Shown: one piece after another, positions 17,294-26,263 of the stretch
How the letters are laid out: every line of letters begins with the position of its first letter
Numbering within the stretch: the first letter of the stretch is position 1
DNA from: Rothia koreensis
Lineage (GTDB): Bacteria > Actinomycetota > Actinomycetes > Actinomycetales > Micrococcaceae
DNA length: 64,000 nucleotides
Reading direction: 5' to 3'
Assembly (NCBI RefSeq): GCF_004136575.1
Contig: NZ_NOIQ01000001.1
Span: 310,001-374,000, forward strand
Notes under the pieces: generated by a model
Database searches by the model: none
What the model was told of the DNA's origin: nothing
Seen by the model: only the letters and a program-made list of their open reading frames with translations
Program-made: the position numbers and the translations under genes

Positions 17294-18895
17294 TTACAGG
17301 CCCTGGCCGGTGAAACCTCCTCCGAATCCGGGGCCGCCCATCCCTGGGCCGCCGATCCCTGGGCCGCCGATTCCGCCGGTTCTGCCGGGCCTTCCGTACC
17401 CGGACCCGAACAAGATGCCGCCCAGAGCGGCCGATCCGTTCCAGTGCTCCGGGCCGTGCCCGCGGCGAGCGAAGTCGTCGACGTCGCCGGAAGCCATCCG
17501 CTGGGCGTCCTCCGCCAATCGGATGGCTTGGTTCGCCCGGTTCAGAGCGCCCGAAGGATCCGACAGGCGCAAGCTCTCCGCCTCTTCGAGATTTCTCTCG
17601 GCCTCGCCCAACCGCGTTCTGGCCTCCGCCTGGACCCCACCACGGCGGGCCCTGACATAGTCCGAGGCCGAGGTCAGGCGTGCTTGTGCGGACACCATGG
17701 TGTGGGCCAGTGTCTCCCTGGCCGCTCGGTCGCGTTCGTTCTGGTTCCGCACGCTCTCCAGACCCCGATCGAGCTCTTTCCTCGATTCGGCCAAGCGGCT
17801 GGAGAGCGTCAGCGGATCGATCGGTCCCTGGGTGCGCTGTTCCTCGATATCGGCGACAACGGTCTCTACGTTCGCGGCCGGGCCCGTCAGGTCGGCGAAG
17901 GTCCCTCGTTCCATGAGAGAACGAGCCTCTGCGAGATCCGAGGTCGCTCGGTCGACTGCCTTGCGCAGGGCCGAATCCGCGTGGTCGAGGTCCCTTCGGG
18001 CGTGGTCAATGGATTCCACCAGTGTTCGTGCCTGGCCAACGGCCTCTTCGCCCGATCGTATGCTGACCACCGCTTCCGAGGTATTTCCTTCATTCAGCAA
18101 GTCCTGTGCCCGCGTTGCGGCATGCTCGGCAAAGTCCAGACGATCGGTGGCCTGAGGGGGATTGTCGGCGACGGACGCAGTCGCCTCGGGGGAGTACGCG
18201 GTCATCAATTCGGCGTGACGGCTTTCCGCTTCGGGAATTTTGTCCCGCCAGGTCCGTATCTCTCGATGCAGGGATTCGAGCGCATCGGGAGCATTGCGCT
18301 CGAGTTGCCTCAAGTCGGCGAAATTCTGTTCATGCTTCTTGAGGGATTCTTGGGCGTCCTCGCAACCGTGGACGATCTCTTCGAGCCAGGCACGCTGGTC
18401 CTCTTCGGAATCGGGTATTTCGTCGTCAAGTTGCTTCTGGAGCTGGAAACTCCGGCGCATGTGCCCTTTGGCCTGTTCGACGGCCGTCTGGAAGGGACGG
18501 ATCTGATCCTCACCGAATTGGGCCTCGGCGAAGGCAATCTCCTGCTCGCTCCGGGCGATGACATCGTCTGTTTCCACGAGCAGACTGCCGGCCCGTGACC
18601 TCAAGCGAGCGATCTCTTCCGTCTGACGGGGAGCCGCGGTCCCATAGCGGGATTGCACGGAATCGTACCGTTCGCGCTGCGTCTTCTTCCGGTTCCTCGA
18701 TGAGAGGAACCACCATGCCGCAGCCCCGATGATCACCAGAGCAAAGACGACACCGGCTCCAGCTCCGAACGCGCTGCCGACGCCAGCGGCCGCAGGTTTC
18801 CCCGCCGCCGTGGTCGCATCGACACCCCAGCCTTCTGGCGGCAACGCCACGAGGGGGGATGCGGCCGTGAGGAACGGATGGATGGCCGGATTCAT
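17294..18895 (-). CDS. Membrane-anchored coiled-coil protein, PspA-associated, lacking the TPM domain
   Basis: 533 aa. A short N-terminal region, then one membrane segment at about 47-66 (GVVFALVIIGAAAWWFLSS) followed by RNRKK, then about 400 residues of coiled coil (for example EQEIAFAEAQFGEDQIRPF), then a Gly-rich tail with GGPGIGGPGMGGPGFGG. The coiled-coil and tail match actinobacterial proteins that normally begin with a signal peptide and an extracytoplasmic TPM domain of about 150 residues. That domain is missing: only ~45 residues precede the membrane segment, and the 260 bp to the divergent htrA do not encode one. Upstream of pspA on the same strand, so a shared role at the membrane is inferred. 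Confidence 0.75.
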   Translation of the reverse strand: MNPAIHPFLTAASPLVALPPEGWGVDATTAAGKPAAAGVGSAFGAGAGVVFALVIIGAAAWWFLSSRNRKKTQRERYDSVQSRYGTAAPRQTEEIARLRSRAGSLLVETDDVIARSEQEIAFAEAQFGEDQIRPFQTAVEQAKGHMRRSFQLQKQLDDEIPDSEEDQRAWLEEIVHGCEDAQESLKKHEQNFADLRQLERNAPDALESLHREIRTWRDKIPEAESRHAELMTAYSPEATASVADNPPQATDRLDFAEHAATRAQDLLNEGNTSEAVVSIRSGEEAVGQARTLVESIDHARRDLDHADSALRKAVDRATSDLAEARSLMERGTFADLTGPAANVETVVADIEEQRTQGPIDPLTLSSRLAESRKELDRGLESVRNQNERDRAARETLAHTMVSAQARLTSASDYVRARRGGVQAEARTRLGEAERNLEEAESLRLSDPSGALNRANQAIRLAEDAQRMASGDVDDFARRGHGPEHWNGSAALGGILFGSGYGRPGRTGGIGGPGIGGPGMGGPGFGGGFTGQGL

Positions 18896-19026
18896 GGGGA
18901 ACCTCGCTGGTGTCGGTCCTGTCGGTTCTTGTGAACCAGTCTAGGTGAAGGCCCGCCCGGGCAGACTGAGTATCCACAGTTTCTTCGCCCAGAGCGTGCT
19001 GGCAATCGCCCTCCTTCGCGTTTCAG

Positions 19027-19051
19027 GGAACATCCAGAATTCGCACAAGTT
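19027..19051 (+). promoter_or_regulatory. Candidate ECF-sigma promoter of htrA
   Basis: GGAAC at 19027-19031, 17 bp, GTT at 19049-19051, 105 bp before the htrA start. The GGAAC/GTT pair is typical of actinobacterial stress sigma factors (SigE/SigH type). The rest of the 260-bp divergent region shows nothing else clear. Confidence 0.4.
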
Positions 19052-19155
19052 GGCCTCAGTCCGATGGGCCATAGTCGAGGAAGATCTTCACTTCCCGCAC
19101 CAGAGAGTGCAGCGCGGCCGGTTCGCGCTCCGATCGTTGAGATGAAAGGCATGAC

Positions 19156-20763
19156 ATGTCCCAGAACCCCGATGAGTACGGCGAGAACCCTGGCCGGAGG
19201 GCCGACGGCGGTGCCGACCACCAGCCTTCCGCGCAGGACGGGAGCCAGGGAGAGCTCTCGGACACCGGGCGCGGGATGGGGGAGAACACGTCCACTCGTC
19301 CGATCCCGGGCTCCGGGGCCTGGGCGGCGGGAAGCCAGCACGAACCCGGCCACGAGTCGAGGCAACGGAACCAGGGCGGGCCCCAGTTCGATGGCACAGG
19401 CCAATCGGGAGGCGAGGACTCGGGGTACCAGTACGGCTCGAGCCCGTACGGCCAGTTCTACGCGGGTGGTGCCTATCCCGATCAGAACTATTACGCCGAG
19501 AACGCGGGAGAAGGGCGCGGGGCTCGTCGTTTCGGGACCGGGATGCTGATCGGCGGTATGGTCCTGGCCGCACTGGTCGGCGGCGGAACCGCAGTCGGGG
19601 CCGGTGCCCTGCTCGACCACCAATCTGCATCCGGATCGAATTCCTCCTCGTCGAAGACCACCATCGTCAACAACCAGGACTCCGTCAACGCCGTCTCGGC
19701 CTCGGCCCAGAAGGCGTCACCCTCCGTCGCGACCATCTCTGTTTCCGGTAGCTCCCAGAGCGGATCGGGCTCCGGCGTCGTTCTGGACGACCAGGGCCAC
19801 ATCCTGACCAACACCCACGTGGTGACCCTGGACGGGACCACGAGCAACGCATCGATCCAGGTCAAGCTGTCCAACGGAACGGTCAAGAAGGCGACGGTCA
19901 CGGGTACGGACCCAACGTCCGATCTGGCCGTCATCAAGATCGATCCGCAGGGGACCGACCTGACTCCGGCCTCGATGGCCGACTCGAGCAAACTCAACGT
20001 CGGGGACATTGCCGTGGCCATCGGCGCCCCGCTCGGTCTCGACGGCACGGTGACGGACGGAATCGTCTCGAACCTGTCGCGCACGATCTCCGTCGCCTCA
20101 TCGGCCGCGCCCAACGAATCGGATGCGAATCAGGACGATTCCGGGGGCAGCTCCTCGCCGTTCCGATTCCAGTTCCCCGACAAGGACGGAGGAACCAAGA
20201 AGAGCCAGTCCGACAAGACCATTGCCCTGAACGTCATGCAGACAGACGCTGCGATCAACCCCGGCAACTCGGGTGGGCCCCTGGTCAACTCGAAGGGCGA
20301 GGTGATCGGCATCAACGTCGCCATTGCCTCCGCGGGACAATCCAGCGGGAGCAGCTCCGAACAAGGCGCATCAGGCAACATCGGCGTGGGATTCTCGGTT
20401 CCGATCAACTACGCCAAGAGGGTGGGCCAGGAGATCATCGATCACGGCCAGGCCTCCCACGGCTACCTCGGAGCCAGCGTGTCATCCAGCCCCGCGTCGG
20501 AAGGAAATACCTCCGAAAGCTCCTTCACCAACGGAGCCGTGATCAAGAACGTGGTCTCGGGGTCGCCGGCAGACAAGGCGGGGCTGAAGGCGGGCGACGT
20601 CGTCAACAAATTGGACGGCCACGCTGTCTCGGATGCCGAATCCTTGACGGCGGCGGTGCGCGAGGCCTCCGCGGGCAAGAAGGTGGATATCAGCTACTCG
20701 CGCAATGGGCAGTCCACGGACGGCGAGGTGACCCTGGGGGACGCCGCCGAGTCCGGCCAATAG
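19156..20763 (+). CDS. htrA: HtrA/DegP-type membrane-anchored serine protease with PDZ domain
   Basis: 535 aa. The ~125-residue N-terminal cytoplasmic part is Gly/Gln/Ser/Tyr-rich (YQYGSSPYGQFYAGG), followed by one membrane segment at about 131-155 (MLIGGMVLAALVGGGTAVGAG). The trypsin-like domain has His in LTNTHVV (about 221), Asp in DPTSDLAVIKI (about 256) and Ser in NPGNSGGPL (Ser372). A C-terminal PDZ covers about 435-525 (GSPADKAGLKAGDVVNKLDG). All three catalytic residues are present, so it should be an active quality-control protease on the outer membrane face. ATG 19156 with AAAGG upstream. Divergent from the coiled-coil/PspA genes; a GGAAC-17-GTT promoter lies upstream, fitting envelope-stress control. 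Confidence 0.94.
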   Translation: MSQNPDEYGENPGRRADGGADHQPSAQDGSQGELSDTGRGMGENTSTRPIPGSGAWAAGSQHEPGHESRQRNQGGPQFDGTGQSGGEDSGYQYGSSPYGQFYAGGAYPDQNYYAENAGEGRGARRFGTGMLIGGMVLAALVGGGTAVGAGALLDHQSASGSNSSSSKTTIVNNQDSVNAVSASAQKASPSVATISVSGSSQSGSGSGVVLDDQGHILTNTHVVTLDGTTSNASIQVKLSNGTVKKATVTGTDPTSDLAVIKIDPQGTDLTPASMADSSKLNVGDIAVAIGAPLGLDGTVTDGIVSNLSRTISVASSAAPNESDANQDDSGGSSSPFRFQFPDKDGGTKKSQSDKTIALNVMQTDAAINPGNSGGPLVNSKGEVIGINVAIASAGQSSGSSSEQGASGNIGVGFSVPINYAKRVGQEIIDHGQASHGYLGASVSSSPASEGNTSESSFTNGAVIKNVVSGSPADKAGLKAGDVVNKLDGHAVSDAESLTAAVREASAGKKVDISYSRNGQSTDGEVTLGDAAESGQ

Positions 20764-20793
20764 GACCCGGACGAGACCCGGGCGGAGCCGCGG

Positions 20794-21258
20794 CTACAGA
20801 ACGCCGCCGTATCCGTTCTGACGCCACGCCTCGTAGACCGCGATCGAAGCGGAGTTTGCCAGGTTCAGGGAACGTCGTCCGGGGAGCATCGGAATGCGAA
20901 CGAGCTCATCGATACGGGGGCTGTCCTGAACCTCGTCGGGCAGCCCCACCGATTCGGGACCGAACATCAAGGTGTCGCCTTCCGCATAGCGGACATCGGC
21001 GAAGTTCTTGGTGCCTCGCGTGCTGAAGGCGATCATGCGTGACCCGTCCAGCGCGCCCCACGCGGCATCCAGGTCAGGGTGAACCGTCATGGCCGCCAAA
21101 TCGTGGTAGTCGAGGCCGGCCCGCCGCAGGTGGGCGTCCGAGAAGTTGAATCCGAGAGGCTCGACCAGGTGGAGGTGGGCCCCCGTGACCGCCGCGAGGC
21201 GAATGGCATTCCCGGTGTTGCCTGGTATTTCGGGGGTGTAGAAGAGGATATTGAACAC
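20794..21258 (-). CDS. trmL: tRNA (cytidine/uridine-2'-O-)-methyltransferase TrmL
   Basis: 154 aa SPOUT methyltransferase, about the length of E. coli TrmL. The N-terminus FNILFYTPEIPGNTGNAIRL and the motifs LVEPLGFNFSDAHLRRAG, FGPESVGLP and RSLNLANSASIAVYEAW (trefoil-knot SAM site) are family signatures. TrmL methylates the 2'-O of the wobble base in tRNA-Leu isoacceptors. GTG 21258 was chosen because homologs begin at this FNIL position; a longer open frame to 21402 would run into the iscS 5' region. Convergent with htrA and divergent from iscS, in a stretch rich in tRNA-modification genes. Confidence 0.92.
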   Translation of the reverse strand: MFNILFYTPEIPGNTGNAIRLAAVTGAHLHLVEPLGFNFSDAHLRRAGLDYHDLAAMTVHPDLDAAWGALDGSRMIAFSTRGTKNFADVRYAEGDTLMFGPESVGLPDEVQDSPRIDELVRIPMLPGRRSLNLANSASIAVYEAWRQNGYGGVL

Positions 21259-21391
21259 GTCGACCAAGTCTAGCCGTGCCCCCTGGAGCTCTGCGGCCCG
21301 AAGCTGAGGCGGGGTCCCTAGAATGGGGGCGGACGGCGGTTCGGTAACCGCTATGAACACCTTCCAGGCCACGACCGAAGGAGCAACCGCA

Positions 21392-22600
21392 GTGCAGGGC
21401 ATCTATCTCGACAACGCGGCCACGGCCCCCGTCAACGAAGATGCGTTGCAGGGCATGGTCGAACAGATGCGAATCGGTGGCAATGCCTCGTCCTTGCACG
21501 CCGCCGGACGTCGAGCGCGCATGGCTGTGGAAACCGGGCGGGAACGAATCGCCCGGTCGGTCGGAGCGGACCCGGCGGAGGTCATTTTCACCTCCGGAGG
21601 CACGGAAGCAGACAACCTCGCGGTCAAGGGCATGTACTGGAAGAGGCGCGAGAACCGTCCCGATCGCAACCGCATCTTCTTGAGCACCGTGGAACACCAC
21701 GCCGTCAAGGACGCGGTGCTCTGGCTCGAGGCTCATCAGGGCGCACGCGTCGAATGGCTCGAGGTGGACTCCGAGGGACGAGTGGACCCACAGGATCTCG
21801 AACAACGGCTTGGCTCCGGAGCCGATGACGTGGCGTTCGTGACCGTCATGACGGCGAACAATGAGGTCGGTACCATCCAACCGGTCGCAGAGCTTGCCTC
21901 GGCGTGTGCCCGTGCGGAGGTCCCCTTCCACACCGATGCGGTCCAAGCCTTCGGGGCCGTGCCGGTGGACTTCTCGGCCCTCGGGTGCGCCAGCATGGCC
22001 GTCTCGGGCCACAAGATCGGCGCACCCATGGGCATCGGCGCTCTGGTCGCGCGCCGTGATGCCCCATTGGCTCCGGTCATCCACGGGGGCGGGCAGGAGC
22101 GTGATGTGCGTTCCGGAACGATCGACTCGCCCGCGATCGTCGGATTCGGTATCGCCGCGGAACAGGCCCATGATCGGCTGGACGAAGAATCAGAGCGGAT
22201 CCGGAGACTTCGCGATCGTCTGGTCGAAGGGGTTCAGTCACGAATACCCGAAGCGGTTCTGCGCGGTCCCACCGATTTGTCTCCGGGGAGCCGACTTCCC
22301 GGCAATGCGCACTTCACTTTCCCGGGATGCGAGGGCGATTCCTTGCTCTTCCTGCTGGACATGAACGGCGTTCTCTCCTCCACGGGTTCGGCGTGCAACG
22401 CCGGGGTCCCTCGTCCCTCCGAGGTCCTGCTGGCCATGGGGGTCGACGAAGTGACGGCTCGCGGCGCCCAGAGATTCACGGTCGGGGCGGCCACCACGGA
22501 GGCCGATGTCGACGCCCTCCTGAATGCCCTGCCGACAGCCTACGAGCAAGCCTCCAAGGCCGGCATGGCCGACCATGCCCCGGTCGGCCCCTGGAGCTGA
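21392..22600 (+). CDS. iscS: Cysteine desulfurase (NifS/IscS family)
   Basis: 402 aa PLP enzyme. [11 protein letters not shown] at the N-terminus, [15 protein letters not shown] near residue 70, the PLP-binding Lys in [11 protein letters not shown] (about residue 207) and the catalytic Cys on the loop [18 protein letters not shown] (about residue 334). It takes sulfur from L-cysteine as an enzyme persulfide for tRNA thiolation and Fe-S clusters. Start: GTG 21392 has GAAGGAG 8 nt upstream; in-frame ATG 21353 and 21323 extend the protein without family similarity. A TAGAAT -10-like box is at 21319. mnmA follows after 125 bp, the expected sulfur acceptor partner, but that gap contains its own sigma-R-type promoter. 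Confidence 0.93.
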   Translation: MQGIYLDNAATAPVNEDALQGMVEQMRIGGNASSLHAAGRRARMAVETGRERIARSVGADPAEVIFTSGGTEADNLAVKGMYWKRRENRPDRNRIFLSTVEHHAVKDAVLWLEAHQGARVEWLEVDSEGRVDPQDLEQRLGSGADDVAFVTVMTANNEVGTIQPVAELASACARAEVPFHTDAVQAFGAVPVDFSALGCASMAVSGHKIGAPMGIGALVARRDAPLAPVIHGGGQERDVRSGTIDSPAIVGFGIAAEQAHDRLDEESERIRRLRDRLVEGVQSRIPEAVLRGPTDLSPGSRLPGNAHFTFPGCEGDSLLFLLDMNGVLSSTGSACNAGVPRPSEVLLAMGVDEVTARGAQRFTVGAATTEADVDALLNALPTAYEQASKAGMADHAPVGPWS

Positions 22601-22653
22601 GACGGAACCAGGCCGCCGCACGGAGAAGCCGCACACCTTCTCACGTGATCGAA

Positions 22654-22679
22654 GGAATAGCACGCGGAACGAGAACGTT
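22654..22679 (+). promoter_or_regulatory. Sigma-R (SigH-type) promoter upstream of mnmA
   Basis: GGAAT at 22654-22658, exactly 18 bp, GTT at 22677-22679: a full match to the published Streptomyces SigR consensus (GGAAT-N18-GTT). It lies 47 bp before the mnmA ATG in the iscS-mnmA gap. The same motif occurs before sigR in this window. Confidence 0.7.
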
Positions 22680-22725
22680 GTACCGTGGCGAAGCTTGTGA
22701 CCGGACTGAGGCAGGAAGAGAGCGC

Positions 22726-23904
22726 ATGAGGGTATTGGCAGCAATGAGCGGGGGAGTCGACTCCGCAGTTGCGGCGGCGCGGGCCGTCGATGCGGGACAC
22801 GACGTCGTCGGCGTCCATCTCGCCCTGTCCCGCATGCCAGGAACGCTTCGCACCGGATCCCGCGGATGTTGCACGATCGAAGACTCGATGGACGCCCGCC
22901 GCGTGTGCGACAAGCTGGGCATCCCATTCTATGTCTGGGACTTCTCCGATCGGTTCAAGGAAGACGTCGTCGACAATTTCATCGACGAGTACGCGCAGGG
23001 CAGGACGCCCAATCCCTGCATGCGCTGCAACGAGAAGATCAAGTTCTCCGCCCTCCTGGAAAAGGCCGTGGCTCTCGGGTTCGACGCCGTGTGCACGGGT
23101 CACTACGCGAAATTGGTCGAGGATCCGGACGGAAACGTGGAACTCCATCGCGCCGCAGACTGGGCGAAGGACCAGTCCTACGTGTTGGGTGTGCTGACGC
23201 ACGAGCAGCTCAAGCACTCGATGTTCCCCCTGGCCGAGACGCCCACCAAGGCCGAAGTCAGGGCCGAAGCGGAGGAACGCGGTTTCTCGATCGCGAAAAA
23301 GCCTGATTCGCATGACATCTGCTTCATCCCCGACGGCGACACCCGCGGGTGGCTCGAAGAGCGCATCGACCTGGAAGAAGGCGAGATCAAGGACACCTCC
23401 GGCGAGGTCCTGGGAACCCACCGGGGAGCCCGGGCCTTCACCGTGGGTCAGCGCAAGGGGCTGTCGATCGGACGGCCCGCATCTGACGGCAAGCCGCGAT
23501 TCGTACTCGAAATCCGACCGAAGACCAATGAGGTCGTCGTCGGGTCCAAGGAAATGCTGGCCGTCGACGAGATCCGCGGAATCCGGGAAACCTGGGCCGG
23601 CCTTCCGGCGCCCGAGGCGCAGCGGTTCGACGCCGGGACGGACCAGCCCGGCGCGACGTCGGAATCCTTCGACATCCTCGCCCAGGTCAGGGCGCATGCC
23701 GATCCCGTTCCCGCCGTGGCACACCTGGAAATCGGGAACGTCGATGGTGAGCCCTCCAGGGAGCTGGTCGTCAGGCTCGAAGAACCCTTGCGCGGGGTAG
23801 CGCCCGGGCAGACGGTCGTGATCTACCAGGGGACTCGCGTCCTGGGGCAGGCGACGATCAACCGTGCCTACTCGCTCTCCCGGCCCGACATCGCGGGACA
23901 CTAG
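22726..23904 (+). CDS. mnmA: tRNA-specific 2-thiouridylase MnmA
   Basis: 392 aa. N-terminal PP-loop SGGVDS (residues 8-13) for uridine adenylation; first catalytic Cys in [14 protein letters not shown] (about residue 97), second in [12 protein letters not shown] (about residue 198). CTGHYAK and GQRKGL are further signatures. It makes 2-thiouridine at wobble position 34 of Lys, Glu and Gln tRNAs with sulfur from a desulfurase, which is the gene just upstream. ATG 22726 with AGGAAGAG before it; the longer open frame from 22327 is only out-of-frame overlap with iscS. A SigR-type promoter lies in the iscS-mnmA gap, so thiol stress probably raises it separately from iscS. Confidence 0.95.
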   Translation: MRVLAAMSGGVDSAVAAARAVDAGHDVVGVHLALSRMPGTLRTGSRGCCTIEDSMDARRVCDKLGIPFYVWDFSDRFKEDVVDNFIDEYAQGRTPNPCMRCNEKIKFSALLEKAVALGFDAVCTGHYAKLVEDPDGNVELHRAADWAKDQSYVLGVLTHEQLKHSMFPLAETPTKAEVRAEAEERGFSIAKKPDSHDICFIPDGDTRGWLEERIDLEEGEIKDTSGEVLGTHRGARAFTVGQRKGLSIGRPASDGKPRFVLEIRPKTNEVVVGSKEMLAVDEIRGIRETWAGLPAPEAQRFDAGTDQPGATSESFDILAQVRAHADPVPAVAHLEIGNVDGEPSRELVVRLEEPLRGVAPGQTVVIYQGTRVLGQATINRAYSLSRPDIAGH

Positions 23905-23927
23905 GCGGGCAGTTCCGGTCCTGGTCC

Positions 23928-23956
23928 GCCGACCGCACGGCCGGTATGCGGTCGGC
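23928..23956 (+). terminator. Hairpin after mnmA
   Basis: GCCGACCGCA and TGCGGTCGGC pair perfectly over 10 bp with a nine-base loop, 24 bp after the mnmA stop and before the chorismate mutase gene. No T-run. Confidence 0.55.
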
Positions 23957-23983
23957 CCCTGACCATCCGTAGACTGTCTGACT

Positions 23984-24370
23984 ATGACGCAGAACTCTGA
24001 GCCCAGCGAACCCTTCGACGCCCGCGCCAGTTCTTTGAACGACGTCGACCCGGCCGTTTTCGAAGAATTGTTGAGGATGCGCGGCACCATCGACAATATT
24101 GACGCGGCGTTGGTCCACATGCTCGCGGAGCGATTCCAGGCGACCCAACGGGTTGGGTTGCTCAAGGCCCAGTACCAATTGCCACCAGGTGATCCCCATC
24201 GGGAAGCGGCCCAGATCGATCGGCTGCGACGGCTTGCCGAAAGCGCTCGGCTCGATCCGGAGTTCGCGGAAAAATTCCTCAATTTCATCATCAGTGAGGT
24301 CATTCGGCACCACGAGCGCATTGCCGAGGACCACAACCGTGATCGCGAGGCCACGGGTGGCAACGAGTGA
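23984..24370 (+). CDS. Chorismate mutase, AroQ class
   Basis: 128 aa, all-helical AroQ fold. The first long helix has RGTIDNIDAALVHMLAERF and the family Arg/Lys pair follows in RVGLLKAQ; the later helix reads FAEKFLNFIISEVIRHHERI. The enzyme turns chorismate into prephenate for Phe and Tyr. The N-terminal ~30 residues (Ser/Pro/Glu-rich) and the C-terminal tail are extra to the core, which spans about 28-115. ATG 23984. Its TGA overlaps the GTG of the next gene (GTGA), so the two are translationally coupled. No signal peptide, so it is the intracellular type, which in actinobacteria usually needs DAHP synthase for full activity. Confidence 0.88.
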   Translation: MTQNSEPSEPFDARASSLNDVDPAVFEELLRMRGTIDNIDAALVHMLAERFQATQRVGLLKAQYQLPPGDPHREAAQIDRLRRLAESARLDPEFAEKFLNFIISEVIRHHERIAEDHNRDREATGGNE

Positions 24371-25407
24371 ACGCGATGCCGGGACGGACTGATCCGACGC
24401 CGTCTGCGCGTCGAATCGTCGCTTCCTCGCGAGGCCGCCTCGCGGGAACCGATTTTCATGAGGCCGTGGTCGCGGCACGGGGTGAACTGGGCTCTCCGCA
24501 CCGGGCGCCGTTTCCGGAGCTGTCAGAGCGGGGATTCGCGGCAACTCGCACGGCTCGTACCGTGTCGTGCCTTGCGGAACTGTTCGCGGACGGGCAGCCC
24601 TTCGGCTGGCGTCTGACCTCGCGCCCGAGCCACGAGTCCGTGGCCGCGTCCTCCCGATTCCGGAGCGATATCAACGTACTCGCCGACGTGATCGGCGGGG
24701 AAGGCAGCGGCCACCAGGGGTCGACCGTAGTATCGCTCACCGGGCCGGTGAGCCTGGCCGCGGATCTCGGTCTGAGCAACGGCGAAGCGGTTCTCAGCGA
24801 CCACGGGGCCCGGCGGGAACTTGCCGAGTCCTTGACCGAAGGAGTCGCCGCACTGTCCGAGGCGCTGAGGACCGCCGTCGAGGACGAATCGCTGGCGATC
24901 AGGTGGCTCGAGCCGCACCTGGAGCGCGCGCTGGCCGGACGGATCCCCACGTCGAGCGGATACCGCACCCTGCGCGCCGTACCGCGGGCCGAGGCCGACA
25001 GGTTTCTTTCCGACCTCGCCGCGGCATGCGACAGGCTCGGAATCGACGCGGTGCTCGACGTCGACGGTCCCCTCCCGGACCCGGAATTCGGGCAACACTT
25101 TCACGGCGTGGCCGCGAGGCCACTCGGCCGGGGCAGCGCCGAATGGGAAGGCATCGCCGGCGTCGTGGACAGGGGACAGGAAGCGTGGCTCGGCATCACC
25201 GACGTCGGGGACGAGGACGGCACGGTCGATACCGTCCGATCCTTCTGGCGAACGTGGCGGGATCTCGGGTTGGGGGCGAAGGAGCTGTCTGCCGTCACCA
25301 TCGAGGAAGCCGACGATCTCGCTGCCCTGTCTCCCCTCAGGGGAACCGAAGTCCAGCGCCGGAGCGCGACGGTTGCCGAAGGATTGCTCGACCTGTCACG
25401 TGAATGA
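24367..25407 (+). CDS. MetE-like (cobalamin-independent methionine synthase fold) protein
   Basis: 346 aa, with a single TIM-barrel-like unit similar to the C-terminal half of MetE, as in actinobacterial Rv3015c-type proteins. STVVSLTGPVSLAADLGL (about residue 118) and the barrel strand DAVLDVDGPLPD support this. I do not see the clear His-x-Cys...Cys zinc ligands of catalytic MetE, so methyl-transfer activity is doubtful. GTG 24367 overlaps the chorismate mutase stop; ATG 24376 is an alternative. In mycobacteria the homolog sits in the mnmA-ligA region; ligA is not here, and mtrA follows after 160 bp. Function unknown beyond the fold. Confidence 0.7.
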   Translation: MNAMPGRTDPTPSARRIVASSRGRLAGTDFHEAVVAARGELGSPHRAPFPELSERGFAATRTARTVSCLAELFADGQPFGWRLTSRPSHESVAASSRFRSDINVLADVIGGEGSGHQGSTVVSLTGPVSLAADLGLSNGEAVLSDHGARRELAESLTEGVAALSEALRTAVEDESLAIRWLEPHLERALAGRIPTSSGYRTLRAVPRAEADRFLSDLAAACDRLGIDAVLDVDGPLPDPEFGQHFHGVAARPLGRGSAEWEGIAGVVDRGQEAWLGITDVGDEDGTVDTVRSFWRTWRDLGLGAKELSAVTIEEADDLAALSPLRGTEVQRRSATVAEGLLDLSRE

Positions 25408-25567
25408 GACCACGTGCCCCGACCGCGGATCGGCCCGGTGCGGCCGCGCGGCTGTCGGAGCGTCGGCCTGTTTCGTCGCGTAATGTTGAAGAGAACAGCA
25501 TGTCGACCCCAACCTTGTGTGTTGCACCCGACGCGGGCAGCCTCAGGAGATCGTGAGAGGAGCGCGA

Positions 25568-26257
25568 GTGAAGGCGCGAATTCTGGTAGTGGACGATGAC
25601 GAAGCCCTGTCCGAGATGGTCGGCATCGTTCTGACCAACGAGGGTTACGAACCCACCTTCTGCGACGCCGGAGACCGTGCCGTCAGCGCTTTCGAGAGCT
25701 ACGATCCGGACCTCATTCTGCTGGATCTGATGTTGCCGGGGATGAGCGGCATCCAGGTGTGCGAACGCATCCGTGAAACCTCCGATGTTCCGGTCATCAT
25801 GCTGACCGCCAAATCCGATACGGAAGACGTCGTCCGCGGGCTCGAGGCCGGTGCCGACGACTACATCGCCAAACCGTTCAAGCCGGCAGAGCTTCTGGCC
25901 CGCATCCGGACCCGTTTGCGGACGGGAGAAACCCGATCCAGCGAACGCATCGATATCGGTGACCTGAGCATCGACCTCGCGGGCCGCGCCGTCACGCGCG
26001 GTGAGGACACGGTGCGTTTGACGCCACTCGAATACGACCTCCTGGTCAACCTCGCCCAGGAACCGGGACAGGTACTCTCGCGCGACCTTCTCCTGGACCG
26101 GATCTGGGGTTACGATTCCGACGCCGACCGCAGACTCGTGAACGTGCACGTTCAGAGGCTTCGGGCAAAGATCGAAAAGGACCCCGAGAAGCCGGATCTC
26201 ATTCAGACCGTCCGCGGGGTGGGGTACAAGGCGAACGCCAGCCAGGTGCGTCGATAA
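25568..26257 (+). CDS. mtrA: Response regulator MtrA (OmpR family)
   Basis: 229 aa. The receiver domain has the acidic pair DDDE at the N-terminus, phospho-acceptor Asp53 in LILLDLMLPGMSG, the switch Thr in VIMLTAKSDTEDV and Lys in DDYIAKPFKPAELL. The C-terminal winged helix (about 135-225) ends with RRLVNVHVQRLRAKIEKDPE. MtrA controls cell-wall, division and osmotic-stress genes in actinobacteria. GTG 25568 with GAGAGGAG about 7 nt upstream was chosen because the protein then starts KARILVVDDD like its orthologs; an ATG at 25517 is further upstream in frame. It is followed 6 bp later by mtrB and then lpqB, the conserved operon. Confidence 0.97.
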   Translation: MKARILVVDDDEALSEMVGIVLTNEGYEPTFCDAGDRAVSAFESYDPDLILLDLMLPGMSGIQVCERIRETSDVPVIMLTAKSDTEDVVRGLEAGADDYIAKPFKPAELLARIRTRLRTGETRSSERIDIGDLSIDLAGRAVTRGEDTVRLTPLEYDLLVNLAQEPGQVLSRDLLLDRIWGYDSDADRRLVNVHVQRLRAKIEKDPEKPDLIQTVRGVGYKANASQVRR

Positions 26258-26263
26258 GAGGAC

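Noticed and set aside
18945-19145. 66-codon plus-strand frame before htrA
   Set aside because: Weak start, no similarity, and it overlaps the candidate htrA promoter region.
22540-24501. 653-codon minus-strand open frame opposite mnmA and chorismate mutase
   Set aside because: Spans two genes with clear homology on the other strand and their shared intergenic region; shadow.
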